Source of the DNA: Cutibacterium porci
GTDB lineage: Bacteria; Actinomycetota; Actinomycetes; Propionibacteriales; Propionibacteriaceae
Assembly: GCF_009696315.1 (NCBI RefSeq)
Contig: NZ_VUMG01000002.1
Coordinates: 186,001-250,000, forward strand
Direction: 5' to 3'
Length of the DNA stretch: 64,000 nt
Within the stretch, counting starts at the first letter, position 1. Every line of letters starts with the position of its first letter. Of this stretch, positions 7,805-17,574 are shown in pieces. The position numbers and the translations under genes are program-made. The notes under the pieces are model-generated. The model had not been told where the DNA came from. It made no database searches and was given only the letters and a program-made list of their open reading frames with translations.

Positions 7805-8629
7805 ATGGGTATGAGTAAGCGGGATGAGCTTCGAGAACAAGAAAATAAGGCGCTTACTAAGAGGCGATGAGCCAAGATAGTTGCGATAGCCACTTCCGTT
7901 GTAGCTCTCGTTGTCGTCGTTGCGGTAGTAACTGCGTCCATTGTTCATAAAACAAATGTCGTGCGTGAATCAGAGAAAGGGGTGATGTCAGCTGGCTTAG
8001 TTTCTCTAGATCCGAGTCTGTATGATAAAATTGGTAAAGGGCAAGCGCAATATGTGGCAGAAGATACAGGTAACCCGATTGGGGGTTCTGGCCAAGCATC
8101 CCTACTATATGTAGGTGCAGAGTTTTGCCCTTATTGTGCCATGGAACGATTATCGCTAACTGCAGCATTATCTCGCTTTGGGAAATTTGATGGTCTTTCA
8201 GACTCTGTTTCTAGCTCAAGAGAGAAGGATATGGCAAGTATTCCGACTGTGACATACAGAAATTCTACGTACTCGAGTAAGTATGTAAGGTTTTCTCCTG
8301 TCGAACTCCAAGACTCAGACGGAAATAAAATCTCTGACTTAACTTCGGAACAGCGTAAAGTATTTCAGAAGTATGATCCGAAAGGGTACATCCCATTTTT
8401 GTATTGGGGTGATTCCGTAACCGAAATACCTGCGCAGATTCAATCACTGTCCAACAAGACGAGTAGTGACGCAATGGGTCTGATTAAAAATCCCGATACC
8501 GATGAGTCAAAGAAGGTGATTGGTGGTGCTAATCTCATGTCGGCTGAGATCTGTAAGAGAAATGGTGGTCGTCCCGCTTCTGTGTGCACATCTAAGGGTG
8601 TAAGGGATGCCGATAGCCTTTTGAGATAG
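7805..8629 (+). pseudogene. DUF929/thioredoxin-like protein gene interrupted by an in-frame TGA at 7868-7870
   Basis: From ATG 7805 the frame encodes a basic N-terminus (MGMSKRDELREQENKALTKR), then TGA as codon 22, then continues in the same frame through a hydrophobic anchor (IVAIATSVVALVVVVAVVTA) and a domain with the redox motif CPYC (AEFCPYCAMERLSL) to a stop at 8629. This is the layout of DUF929 proteins, membrane-anchored thioredoxin-like proteins. The TGA follows a CGA codon and is one C-to-T change from Arg. Restart at GTG 7961 would lose the membrane anchor. The gene is visibly AT-richer, with many A/T-ending codons, than its neighbours, which suggests transfer from a lower-GC source. 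A sequencing error or strain variant is possible. Confidence 0.7.
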
Positions 8630-8712
8630 AATTCTCTACCTCTATTTTCCGGATCTTCACTTCGATGACTTGATTCGCTGCGTCACCTACGTAGTCAATC
8701 ATCCTTGACGCT

Positions 8713-8736
8713 GCTCCGCCTGTCATCGGAGCTTTT
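8713..8736 (+). terminator. Rho-independent terminator after the DUF929 gene
   Basis: GCTCCG (8713-8718), an 8-base loop and CGGAGC (8727-8732) are followed directly by TTTT, about 85 bases downstream of the DUF929 stop. Confidence 0.6.
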
Positions 8737-8922
8737 ATTCCAATGAGCTGTCACGGGAGTATGTTGCCCATGGTCGGTCATATGTGACGCTAACCCCGAC
8801 AGATTTTGTGATCTTGTAAGGTTAAAGACCGTCTACTCAGTGTGTGGGATTGCTATGAAAAACCTCATGTAACCGCGTGGGATTATTCCTAAGACGCAGC
8901 AGATCTTGTCTCGAATTTTCCC

Positions 8923-9099
8923 TCAGTCGTCCTCGTCGTCAAGCCGGGCGAGAAAGGTAGCAAGTCGCTCAACGGGAACCTCAAACTCTGGGTTGAGATC
9001 GACGAAGTGACGCAGCTCGTCGGCGAGCCACGTGAAGGTGATTTCCTCGTCTCCGCGACGATCTTCTAGTTCCTCGATGCCCCTATCAGTGAAATACAT
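8923..9099 (-). CDS. DUF6104-family small acidic protein downstream of kgd
   Basis: The 58-residue acidic protein begins MYFTDRGIEELEDRRG and ends ERLATFLARLDDEDD, matching a short actinobacterial family (DUF6104) usually encoded beside the 2-oxoglutarate decarboxylase/dehydrogenase gene. The start chosen is the ATG at 9097-9099, because family members begin at MYFTDRG; in-frame ATGs at 9117 and 9147 would add 6 or 16 residues that look non-conserved. It lies on the same strand downstream of kgd and is likely co-transcribed. Its function is unknown. Confidence 0.8.
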   Translation of the reverse strand: MYFTDRGIEELEDRRGDEEITFTWLADELRHFVDLNPEFEVPVERLATFLARLDDEDD

Positions 9100-9167
9100 G
9101 GCCCCATCATGCACCATGGCGTCATCTCGTGGCAGAGGTGACGCCATGGTGCAGCGTGTTACGTCGC

Positions 9168-12100
9168 TCAGGCGAGGGCCTTCTCGAGCAACTCCTTCTC
9201 TTCACGGACATGGACGCTGTGTTGTCCCACTGAAGGAGCCGAGGACGGCGGGCGGGTGACTGCGGTCAAGCCGTCAAGGAATCCTGGCAGCTTATCCGAC
9301 ATAGCCTGGGGGAGGTGGGTCAGCATGTAGTACCACGCGCCCTGGTTTTCTGGCTCTTCCTGGACCCAGCGAACGTCGGTGACGTGAGTGTAAGGTGCCA
9401 GGACCTCAGCCAGTTCGTCAACCGGTAGCGGGTAGAGACGTTCCATCGGGATGATGGCAAGCTGCCCGTCAAGACCGGCTGCCTTACGCTGCTTGACTAG
9501 CTCCCATCGCACCTTGCCGGAGCACAAGATAATTCTCGTGACGGCAGAGGGATCAGTAATGGATGGGTCAGGTAGAACCGGACGCCATTTTCCGGTAGTG
9601 AAGTCTTCGGGATTCGAGGTCGCCATCTTATTTCGCAGCATCGACTTCGGCGTTGCAATGACAACTGGACGATGCATGTTGACGTAGGCGTGCTGACGCA
9701 GCAAGTGGCTGTAGCTTGCCGGCGTCGAGGGCTGGCACACGGCGAGTGCGTCCTCGCTGCACAGATTGAGGAAACGCTCCAGACGGGCCGACGAATGGTC
9801 AGGGCCCTGACCTTCGTAGCCATGTGGCAACAGCAGTACCACTCCGGACTTCTGACCCCACTTGGACCCAGCTGAGGCAATGAACTCGTCGATAATCGTC
9901 TGGGCACCATTGGCGAAATCGCCGAACTGGGCCTCCCACAGCACCAGGGAATCTGGGCGGGCGACAGAGTAACCGTACTCAAACCCCATTGCCGCGTACT
10001 CGTTAAGCGGAGAGTCGAAGACGTCGAGGTGTGCCTGTTCGCCACCGAGGTGGTTAACGGGAACGTAGAACTCGCCAGTCTCGTGATCCACGAGTGCGGC
10101 AAAACGTTGAGAGAAGGTGCCGCGCCGGCTGTCTTGGCCAGCAAGACGTACATGCACACCATCACGTAATAGGGAGCCCAGCGCGATCATCTCGCCGGTA
10201 GCCCAGTCAATGCCGCCTTCGCGAATATGCTTAGCGCGCCGTGCCATCTGGGGGGCGACCTTGGGGTGAGCATGGAAGCTCTCGGGTAGGTTCTCATGGG
10301 CCCTGGCGACGGCTTCCATTGTGTCAGGCTCGACCTTGGTCGGGTGAAGGCCACTGTGCTTGACCGGGTAGTCCGGCACACCGCTATAGGGCTCAGGGGC
10401 TGACGTAGCCTCGCGAACCTCCTTGAACACGGTCTCTAGACGAGACCGGAACTTTGACATCACAGCCTCAGCATCTTCGGGCGTGATGTCGCCGCGACCA
10501 ATCAGACTTTCGGTGTAGAGCTTGCGGGTCGAGCGCTTTTCGGCGATGAGACCGTACATATGCGGTTGGGTGAAGCTCGGGTCGTCACCCTCATTGTGGC
10601 CGCGTCGCCGATAGCACACCACGTCAACGACGACGTCTCGATGGAAAGTCTGACGGTACTCGTACGCAATACGAGCAGCGTGAACCACCGAGGCGGGATC
10701 ATCCCCGTTGACATGAATGACCGGTGCGCCGACGGCCTTAGCGACGTCGGTGCAGTAGGTCGAGGAACGACCGTCACGAGGAGACGTGGTGAAGCCGACT
10801 TGGTTGTTAACGACGACGTGTATGGTGCCGCCAGTGCGGTAACCGTCAAGTTGGCTCATCTGGAGGGTTTCGTAGACGACGCCCTGACCCGCGAACGCGG
10901 CGTCACCGTGCATGAGAATGGGCAGCACCGGGAAGCCTTCCGGGTTACCAAGGGCGTCAAGCTTCGCACGGCAGATACCTTCAAGAACCGAATCGACGGC
11001 CTCGAGGTGACTGGGATTGGCCGCGACCGATGCCTTGATGGTGTTTCCTGAGGCCGCAGTGAACTGGCCCTCGTCACCGAGGTGATACTTGACGTCACCG
11101 GATCCTTGAGAATTCACTGGCTCGGTATTGCCCTCAAACTCACGGAAGATCTGCCCATAAGACTTCCCGATGATGTTGGCTAGGACGTTGAGACGGCCAC
11201 GGTGTGGCATGCCAATGCAGACCTCGTCGAGGCTATCGTCAGCCGCGAGATTGCACAGAGCAGCCAGCAAGACAATGGCAGACTCCCCGCCTTCAAGACT
11301 GAAACGCTTCTGACCCACGAATTTGGTCTGGAGGAAGGTCTCAAAGATCTCAGCCTCGTTGAGTTCGTCCAGGATCTGCAAGTGCATCTCCCGAGAAAGT
11401 GGCTGATGCTCCTTCTCGAAGCGGTCCTGGAACCACTTGCGCTGTTCATGGTCAGCGATGTGCATGTACTCAATACCCATCTTCGAGGCGTATGAGTCAC
11501 GCAAAATCGTGAGGATCTCGCGTAGGGACATCGTGGCGCGACGTTGACCAGCAAAGTTCGCTATCGGGAAGGTGCGATCAAAGTCCCACAGCGTCAGCCC
11601 GTGGCTGTTGAGCATAAGGTCGTGGTGGAAGCGTGGCCGGTACTCGACGGGATCTAGATCAGCTGACAGATGGCCGAAACGACGCCATGCATCGATGAGT
11701 TCGATGACGCGGGCCTGTTTTCCAACCTGGTCGGCGCGGTTAGCAAGACGGTCGCTCGCCCATTGAACTGGGGCGTAGGGGATGCGTAGCGACTCAAAGA
11801 TGTCCTCATAGAAGCGGTCGGCTCCCAGGAGCAGCTGGTGCATGCGACGTAGGAATTCGCCAGACTGAGCACCCTGAATGATGCGGTGGTCATAGGTGGA
11901 AGTGAGGGTTGTTACTTTCGAAATGCCCAACTCCGCCATCCGGGTAGGGGAGTTTCCCTGATACGCAGCGGGATAGTCGATTGATCCAACGCCGAGGATC
12001 ATGCCCTGTCCGGGCATAAGGCGAGCGATGGAGTGGTTGGTGCCGAAACCACCAGGATTCGTCAGGGAGGCTGTGACTCCCTTAAAGTCATCGACGGTGA

Positions 12101-12947
12101 GTGAATTCGTGCGACCCTTGCGAACAATGTCTTCATATGCGCGCCAAAAATCGAGGAAGTCCATCTGCTCGGCGCCCTTGATGGCAGGTACGACCAGCTT
12201 GCGAGACCCATCCGAAGAAACGACGTCAATAGCCATGCCCAGGTTGATCTGGTGGTTCTCGATGAGGTGCGGTTTGCCGTCAATCTCAGCATAGGCATTG
12301 TTCATGGCGGGCACTGTTTTAAGAGCCTGAACCATGGCATAAGCCAGGATGTGGGTGAATGAGATCTTGCCGCCCTTGGCCTTCTTAAGGAAGGAGTTAA
12401 TCATGGCGCGCTGCTCGATAACCAACTGCATTGGGACGTCGCGCACTGTGGTGGCCGTCGGCATTGTTAGTGACTGATCCATGTTTTTGGCGGTGCGCAT
12501 CGGCGCACCCTTCATTTTCGTCACTGTTGGCTCAATGGTTTCTGGCTTAGCGCTATGGCGCGGTGCGTCGGCCGACACAGGGGGACGAGAGGGCTTCTTG
12601 GGTGGCTTCGGGGTGGGGTCGGGTGCCATGTCTTTGGCCTTCGGAGTCGTTGTGGGTGCAGGATGTGCAGCGGGTTGCGTTGCGGGCTTCGCGTCAGCCT
12701 GTGGTTTTGCGGCGGGCTGTGGGGCTGACTGCCCGTCGACACCCTTGCTGGCAGATTGTTCGCTATCGGCAGGCGTAGTTACCGTGCCAGCGGCTGCGGT
12801 TTCCTGCTGGCGAAAAAACGTAGCCCAGGCCGGCTCAACTGAGTTCGGATCCTTCTGGTATTGGTCACGCATCTCTTCGATGAGCCAGTCGTTGGCTCCA
12901 AAATCAGGAGAATTGTTGGACTTGTCGTGTGGGGCGGGACTCACCAC
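9168..12947 (-). CDS. kgd: Multifunctional 2-oxoglutarate metabolism enzyme (2-oxoglutarate decarboxylase / dehydrogenase E1 with fused E2 domain)
   Basis: The 1259-residue fusion is typical of actinobacteria (Kgd of mycobacteria, OdhA of corynebacteria). An N-terminal E1 leader (about 14-46, GANDWLIEEMRDQYQKDP) and a long Pro/Ala/Lys linker precede an E2-like acyltransferase core with DHRIIQGA at 353-360 but no lipoyl domain. The thiamine-diphosphate E1 part follows, with GMPHRGRLNVL, GDAAFAGQGVVYE and HGYEGQGPDHSSAR blocks. It decarboxylates 2-oxoglutarate and feeds the TCA cycle. The start is GTG 12947 with GGAAGAAGG upstream; a second GTG follows directly. A CRP/GlxR-type site lies 177 bases upstream. 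Confidence 0.96.
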   Translation of the reverse strand: MVSPAPHDKSNNSPDFGANDWLIEEMRDQYQKDPNSVEPAWATFFRQQETAAAGTVTTPADSEQSASKGVDGQSAPQPAAKPQADAKPATQPAAHPAPTTTPKAKDMAPDPTPKPPKKPSRPPVSADAPRHSAKPETIEPTVTKMKGAPMRTAKNMDQSLTMPTATTVRDVPMQLVIEQRAMINSFLKKAKGGKISFTHILAYAMVQALKTVPAMNNAYAEIDGKPHLIENHQINLGMAIDVVSSDGSRKLVVPAIKGAEQMDFLDFWRAYEDIVRKGRTNSLTVDDFKGVTASLTNPGGFGTNHSIARLMPGQGMILGVGSIDYPAAYQGNSPTRMAELGISKVTTLTSTYDHRIIQGAQSGEFLRRMHQLLLGADRFYEDIFESLRIPYAPVQWASDRLANRADQVGKQARVIELIDAWRRFGHLSADLDPVEYRPRFHHDLMLNSHGLTLWDFDRTFPIANFAGQRRATMSLREILTILRDSYASKMGIEYMHIADHEQRKWFQDRFEKEHQPLSREMHLQILDELNEAEIFETFLQTKFVGQKRFSLEGGESAIVLLAALCNLAADDSLDEVCIGMPHRGRLNVLANIIGKSYGQIFREFEGNTEPVNSQGSGDVKYHLGDEGQFTAASGNTIKASVAANPSHLEAVDSVLEGICRAKLDALGNPEGFPVLPILMHGDAAFAGQGVVYETLQMSQLDGYRTGGTIHVVVNNQVGFTTSPRDGRSSTYCTDVAKAVGAPVIHVNGDDPASVVHAARIAYEYRQTFHRDVVVDVVCYRRRGHNEGDDPSFTQPHMYGLIAEKRSTRKLYTESLIGRGDITPEDAEAVMSKFRSRLETVFKEVREATSAPEPYSGVPDYPVKHSGLHPTKVEPDTMEAVARAHENLPESFHAHPKVAPQMARRAKHIREGGIDWATGEMIALGSLLRDGVHVRLAGQDSRRGTFSQRFAALVDHETGEFYVPVNHLGGEQAHLDVFDSPLNEYAAMGFEYGYSVARPDSLVLWEAQFGDFANGAQTIIDEFIASAGSKWGQKSGVVLLLPHGYEGQGPDHSSARLERFLNLCSEDALAVCQPSTPASYSHLLRQHAYVNMHRPVVIATPKSMLRNKMATSNPEDFTTGKWRPVLPDPSITDPSAVTRIILCSGKVRWELVKQRKAAGLDGQLAIIPMERLYPLPVDELAEVLAPYTHVTDVRWVQEEPENQGAWYYMLTHLPQAMSDKLPGFLDGLTAVTRPPSSAPSVGQHSVHVREEKELLEKALA

Positions 12948-13123
12948 TGCCTTCTTCCGTCAAACCGTCGTCTCGAGCGCTCGCGGAACCTCTGGACAGG
13001 CCCTTCGAGCTGCGCTGCTCTGTCTGTGCTTCATCAACCCAGACGTGATGATGGTAGCCGGATTTGCTATGTCATCCCAATAATTCGGACACATCGGGGA
13101 ACACGCATCCTCGATCGCTAAAA

Positions 13124-13139
13124 TGTGATATAAATCACC
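13124..13139. promoter_or_regulatory. CRP/GlxR-type cAMP-receptor protein binding site upstream of kgd
   Basis: TGTGATATAAATCACC matches the actinobacterial CRP/GlxR consensus TGTGANNTANNTCACA at every defined position except the last base. It lies 177 bases upstream of kgd, in the only gap between kgd and the gene behind it, so kgd is the natural target. Confidence 0.6.
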
Positions 13140-13184
13140 GAGACTTACTCATGCTGTGAGGCATCGCGTTGCCGATCACTCGTA

Positions 13185-14498
13185 TCAGTGGTCACTTATG
13201 GCGTGCCGTGGTTTCTCGAGGGTGACGGTTGGCGGCGCGGGCATGTGCATGCGAAGGCTCACTATCAAAGTTGCGATACATGCCGCAAAGGTGACGAGGA
13301 CTAGAACGTTTCGACTAATGAGGAGCCAGCCGCTGCTCAATGTGCCGTGCAGGATTTTCGAGTAGTGCAGCGGGTACTCCAGCTGGGTCATGAAGCCGGT
13401 GAGGGCCATCAGCACTGCAACGATCGAGCACCACGTGCGTGCCCGCGACAGCGCGTCGGGATCAACGTGGACGTCGCCAGTCGCCTCAGCCGAGACGTAA
13501 TCCACGATCATCGCGGTCGGAGCAGCCCACCAGACGAAGTACTGGGGTGACAGGGTCTTATTGGCAATGACGAGGGCACCAATGATGACGAGATCCGCGA
13601 TAACTGCGGAACGGTGATCGAGCCCATTGCGGCGCCACGCTACGACGGCTAAACCGACCGCCAGAGCCACCGCAAGCACCATGAGGACGGAGGACACCGA
13701 CTGCCACTCAGCTACGCGCGGTCCAAAAATCTCGTACGCGTTGTACTTCGACATCTTGACGGTGTGATCGCCGTGAGAATTTCGAAAATAGTGGAGCATC
13801 GGAACAGTGGCGGGTACCGATTCGATCTGCAATCCACGGTCGGCCTGCCACGTCAACGGCGAAATAAGACGGTTCCATCCTCCCGCAAGTAATGATGCCA
13901 GGGCGAGCCCAAAACCAGTGACCGTGAAAGCAATGAGACGTCGCATAGTGGCTCGATGCCGGGAGATCATGGGCAAGATGAGGAGGGCAGGCCATAGCTT
14001 TGTTGCAGCGCCTAGCGCAATCATGACGCCACAGGCGGCAGGATGGCGTCGGTACCACAGGGCTCCCAGTCCCATACATACCGCCGGAACCATGTCGAAG
14101 CGATTCCACATGATCGGTCCCAGGAGAGGCACCAAGACAATCCACCACAGGGCACCCGCGCGGTGCCCATCGTGCCACATGGCCACAGCGAGAATAGCGT
14201 CAAGAAGCAGCATCGTCGTCGCAAAAGCCATGGGGAAATAGGCGTCGCCTCCTGCCCAATAAAGCGTTCGCATGAACCACACAACAGGCAGCGGATATTC
14301 CGGAAGAACGGACGCATCTGGCTGCCCACTCGACATCCACCACAGGTAGTACTGCACGTCACCCGTGATGTAGTTCGATGACGGCTGGATGAAGACGTGG
14401 AGCATGATGAGTCGCCCTATCGCCCACAGCACTACAGCACCTGCTGCAGACAACAGCGCGGCTCGAGATCCCCGTCGATGAATGTCAGGTAATGGCAC
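13185..14498 (-). CDS. Glycosyltransferase family 87 (DUF2029) integral membrane mannosyltransferase-like protein
   Basis: The 437-residue protein has about ten membrane segments. Features of the GT87/GT-C fold include an early extracytoplasmic loop with acidic residues (SNYITGDVQYYLWW), PLPVVWFMRTLYW, and a central GAATKLWPALLILPM block shared with mycobacterial alpha-mannosyltransferases that use polyprenyl-phosphate mannose. That donor could come from Ppm1, encoded at 45.5-46.3 kb. The acceptor (lipoglycan or phosphatidylinositol mannoside) is inferred only. The start is GTG 14498, close to tRNA-Arg on the same strand. Confidence 0.85.
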   Translation of the reverse strand: MPLPDIHRRGSRAALLSAAGAVVLWAIGRLIMLHVFIQPSSNYITGDVQYYLWWMSSGQPDASVLPEYPLPVVWFMRTLYWAGGDAYFPMAFATTMLLLDAILAVAMWHDGHRAGALWWIVLVPLLGPIMWNRFDMVPAVCMGLGALWYRRHPAACGVMIALGAATKLWPALLILPMISRHRATMRRLIAFTVTGFGLALASLLAGGWNRLISPLTWQADRGLQIESVPATVPMLHYFRNSHGDHTVKMSKYNAYEIFGPRVAEWQSVSSVLMVLAVALAVGLAVVAWRRNGLDHRSAVIADLVIIGALVIANKTLSPQYFVWWAAPTAMIVDYVSAEATGDVHVDPDALSRARTWCSIVAVLMALTGFMTQLEYPLHYSKILHGTLSSGWLLISRNVLVLVTFAACIATLIVSLRMHMPAPPTVTLEKPRHAISDH

Positions 14499-14545
14499 GG
14501 ACCCATACCTTATCTGGTTGGTATGCCGTGATTGGCGCGCGTGAG

Positions 14546-14617
14546 CGCTCCCGGAGGGATTCGAACCCTCGCTCCCGCCTCCGGAGGGCGGTGCTCTATC
14601 CCCTGAGCTACGGGAGC
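14546..14617 (-). tRNA. tRNA-Arg (anticodon CCG)
   Basis: The minus strand folds to a full cloverleaf: a 7-bp acceptor stem (GCTCCCG/CGGGAGC), D stem GCTC/GAGC, anticodon stem CCGCC/GGCGG with loop CTCCGGA (anticodon CCG, reading CGG) and T arm GAGGG-TTCGAAT-CCCTC. It is 72 nt with discriminator G. CCA is not encoded. Confidence 0.95.
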
Positions 14618-14739
14618 CGACAGGTCCGAAGACCTCGACCGTCCATCGACTCTAGCGCACGAATGGGTTGCTTCGCTATTCACGGTCACGAGCATGGACA
14701 CCCCACGATCATGTCGGCGGCCTCTGGCAAGGTTGGACT

Positions 14740-16176
14740 ATGACGCATATGCACGTTGCCGGCTCGGTTCACGCTGACGTCGTGGCTGCCGGTCCCCAGT
14801 GGCTAACTTTGCCTGACGATGTGAATGCGTTGGATCCTGCGCTGTGGTCAGTATCGGTTGATCGTGGTGACGATGGAATCATTGAGATAGCTGGGGTATC
14901 CGTTACTGAGTTGTTGTCCCAATACGGTTCTCCTCTGTACGTTCTTGACGAGACCGACTTCCGACAGCGGGCGCGGGCCTTCCGTGACGCTTTTTCTGGC
15001 TGGGACGTCTACTACGCGGGGAAGGCGTTTTTGACCCGCACGATCGCGTCGTGGATTGACCAAGAGGGGTTGTGTCTGGATACCTGTACCGGTGGCGAGC
15101 TCCTGACGGCACTACAAGGTGGAATGGATCCCGCCCGCATCGGCTTGCACGGAAACAATAAGTCACTTGACGAACTCAAACTGGCTCTCAGTGTCGGTGT
15201 TGGGCGAATCATCGTCGACTCCCTCGATGAAATCACGCGCATTGAGGATTTGTGCCGAGAAAACGGCTGGCACGCCCGTGTCATGGTTCGAGTGACGGCA
15301 GGGGTCGAGGCCCATACTCATGAATACATCGCTACCGCTCACGAAGATCAAAAATTTGGTTTTTCGATTACCAATGGTGCCGCAATGGTCGCCATGGTGA
15401 GGTGCCACACCAGCGACGTCATCGACCTGTTGGGCGTTCACTCCCATATCGGTTCTCAGATTTTCGACACTGCTGGATTTGAGGTGGCAGCTCGTCGCAC
15501 TATGAAGCTTCTTCAACAGTTCCGTCAGGCGACAGGACGCTCCCTACCGGAACTTGACCTTGGTGGCGGGTTCGGTATTGCGTACACCAGCCAAGATTCT
15601 CCGGCTACCGCCGAAAGCCTTGCTGAGGCACTTCGTGAAATCGTCGCTGTTGAGGCCCGGGGGAGAGGCATGGCAGTTCCCCATATTTCTTTAGAGCCTG
15701 GTCGCGCGATTGTTGGGCCGACGACCATGGCCCTGTATACCGTTGGAACAGTCAAGCCAGTCGACCTGGATACTGGCGCGCAACGGATTTATGTGGCCGT
15801 CGATGGCGGAATGAGCGACAATATTCGCCCTGCCCTTTATGCCGCCGAATACTCTGCCGTCATTGCGAATCGCGTATCTGACGTCGCTGCTGTACTGTGC
15901 CGCGTCGTCGGAAAACATTGTGAGGCTGGCGACATTCTGGTGCGCGATGTATACCTTCCCGGCGATATATCGCCCGGCGACGTTATTGCTGTTCCTGGGG
16001 CCGGCGCGTATTCCAGATCTATGGCCTCGAACTACAACCATGTGCCGCGCTCGGCTGTCGTTCGAGTTGGGACAGGCAATCGTCCCGACGTCTCGGTTCT
16101 ACTCCGCCGCGAGACTATCGACGATCTTCTTGCTCTCGATGAGGGGCCGGTACGTGCGAGGGTGGAATATCCGTGA
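14740..16176 (+). CDS. lysA: Diaminopimelate decarboxylase
   Basis: LysA is a PLP enzyme that decarboxylates meso-diaminopimelate to lysine. Visible blocks are YYAGKAFLTRTIA (PLP lysine near residue 88), LDTCTGGELLTAL, GVHSHIGSQIF, LDLGGGFGIAY, ISLEPGRAIVGP and CEAGDIL. The protein is 478 residues from ATG 14740 (MTHMHVAGSVHAD), a normal length; a start at 14668 would add a tail not seen in the family. It begins the plus-strand amino-acid cluster lysA-hom-thrC-thrB. Confidence 0.95.
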   Translation: MTHMHVAGSVHADVVAAGPQWLTLPDDVNALDPALWSVSVDRGDDGIIEIAGVSVTELLSQYGSPLYVLDETDFRQRARAFRDAFSGWDVYYAGKAFLTRTIASWIDQEGLCLDTCTGGELLTALQGGMDPARIGLHGNNKSLDELKLALSVGVGRIIVDSLDEITRIEDLCRENGWHARVMVRVTAGVEAHTHEYIATAHEDQKFGFSITNGAAMVAMVRCHTSDVIDLLGVHSHIGSQIFDTAGFEVAARRTMKLLQQFRQATGRSLPELDLGGGFGIAYTSQDSPATAESLAEALREIVAVEARGRGMAVPHISLEPGRAIVGPTTMALYTVGTVKPVDLDTGAQRIYVAVDGGMSDNIRPALYAAEYSAVIANRVSDVAAVLCRVVGKHCEAGDILVRDVYLPGDISPGDVIAVPGAGAYSRSMASNYNHVPRSAVVRVGTGNRPDVSVLLRRETIDDLLALDEGPVRARVEYP

Positions 16177-16246
16177 CACACCGGCCAGCCGCTATGGGCA
16201 TCACCTGTGAACTTTCATCGCCTGACAACAACGAGATGAGGACGAG

Positions 16247-17572
16247 ATGACGAATACCACCGATTCCGCGTCAGCCCAGCCAATACGTGTGGCCCTGCTG
16301 GGGTGTGGGGTCGTGGGATCCCAGGTGGCTCGGATGATTGAGTCAAGAAAGGAGGATATTGCTGCTCGAGTGGGGCGCCGGGTTGAGCTCGTTGGCATTG
16401 CCGTCGCTCATCCTGACCGCCCGCGTCAAGGTCTAGATTCGCGGCTATTTACCGATGACCCCGCAGCGCTAGTCAGTCGCGACGACGTGGACATCGTCAT
16501 CGAGCTCATTGGCGGTATTGATCCCGCCCGACAGCTTTTGACGATGGCCCTCAATAAGGGGCACTCCGTTGTCACGGCGAATAAGGCCCTGCTGGCCGCT
16601 CATGGCACTGAGTTACATGCAGTGGCCGAGGACAACGGCGTCGACTTGTACTATGAAGCTGCGGTAGCTGGAGCGATCCCGATCGTTCGTCCACTGCGCG
16701 AATCCCTTGTCGGAGACCAGATCACTCGTGTCATGGGGATCGTCAATGGTACGACGAACTACATCCTTGACCAGATGACGACGACCGGCGCTGGGTTCGA
16801 TGAAGCTCTTGCTCAAGCGAAGACTAAGGGATATGCCGAGGCTGATCCGACGGCAGACGTCGAGGGTTATGACGCTGCAGCCAAGGCTGCGCTGTTGTCG
16901 TCGCTAGCGTTCCATACTCGGTTGCGCGGCGACCAGGTATATCGAGAAGGCATCACGGCGATTACCCCCGACGACATCGATGCTGCGCGCGACATGGATT
17001 GTGTCGTCAAGCTGCTGGCCGTGTGTCAGGCCGGTCCTGACGGTATTTCGGCCCGTGTGCACCCTGCTCTCGTACCTGCAACTCACCCGCTGGGAGGTGT
17101 TTCGGGGGCGTTCAATGCGATATTCGTCGAGGCACGTGAGGCTGGACATCTCATGTTCCTCGGGCCCGGAGCCGGAGGCTCTCCTACGGCATCAGCCGTT
17201 ATGGGGGACCTTGTTACTGTGGCGCGTAACCTCGTGCGCGGGGTCGCTGGTCCGCCTCAGGACGTCTATGGCGAATTCCCGATACTGCCCATTGCTGAGG
17301 TTCGCACCAGGTTCCATTTACGCCTGCAAGTTCGTGACCAGTCAGGTGTCCTTGCCGAAGTGGCAAAGATCTTCGCCAGCCACAGCGTGTCCTTGCAAAC
17401 AGTGCAGCAGTCCGCAGTTGAAGGTACCGACCGCGCTGATGGATGGTCAGCTACTCTCAAGATCCTCACCCACGAGGCCAGAGAATGTGACGTCCAAGAG
17501 TGTGTCAATGAGCTCACCGGCCATCACTACGTTAATTCCGATCCCCGCGTTATCCGAGTAGAGGGAATGTGA
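16247..17572 (+). CDS. hom: Homoserine dehydrogenase
   Basis: The enzyme reduces aspartate semialdehyde to homoserine, the branch point to threonine and methionine. The N-terminal Rossmann motif is [13 protein letters not shown] (near residue 21), followed by the ANKALLA and [11 protein letters not shown] catalytic blocks and [19 protein letters not shown]-terminal ACT domain (about 355-435, [20 protein letters not shown]) points to threonine feedback control. Length is 441 residues. ATG 16247 follows GAGGACGAG. The gene overlaps or abuts thrC, so the two are translationally linked. Confidence 0.96.
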   Translation: MTNTTDSASAQPIRVALLGCGVVGSQVARMIESRKEDIAARVGRRVELVGIAVAHPDRPRQGLDSRLFTDDPAALVSRDDVDIVIELIGGIDPARQLLTMALNKGHSVVTANKALLAAHGTELHAVAEDNGVDLYYEAAVAGAIPIVRPLRESLVGDQITRVMGIVNGTTNYILDQMTTTGAGFDEALAQAKTKGYAEADPTADVEGYDAAAKAALLSSLAFHTRLRGDQVYREGITAITPDDIDAARDMDCVVKLLAVCQAGPDGISARVHPALVPATHPLGGVSGAFNAIFVEAREAGHLMFLGPGAGGSPTASAVMGDLVTVARNLVRGVAGPPQDVYGEFPILPIAEVRTRFHLRLQVRDQSGVLAEVAKIFASHSVSLQTVQQSAVEGTDRADGWSATLKILTHEARECDVQECVNELTGHHYVNSDPRVIRVEGM

Positions 17573-17574
17573 TC

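Noticed and set aside
7868-7870. In-frame TGA as a selenocysteine codon in the DUF929 gene
   Set aside because: The TGA is in a basic N-terminal stretch, not at the CPYC redox site, no selenocysteine hairpin is evident after it, and a CGA-to-TGA change explains it.
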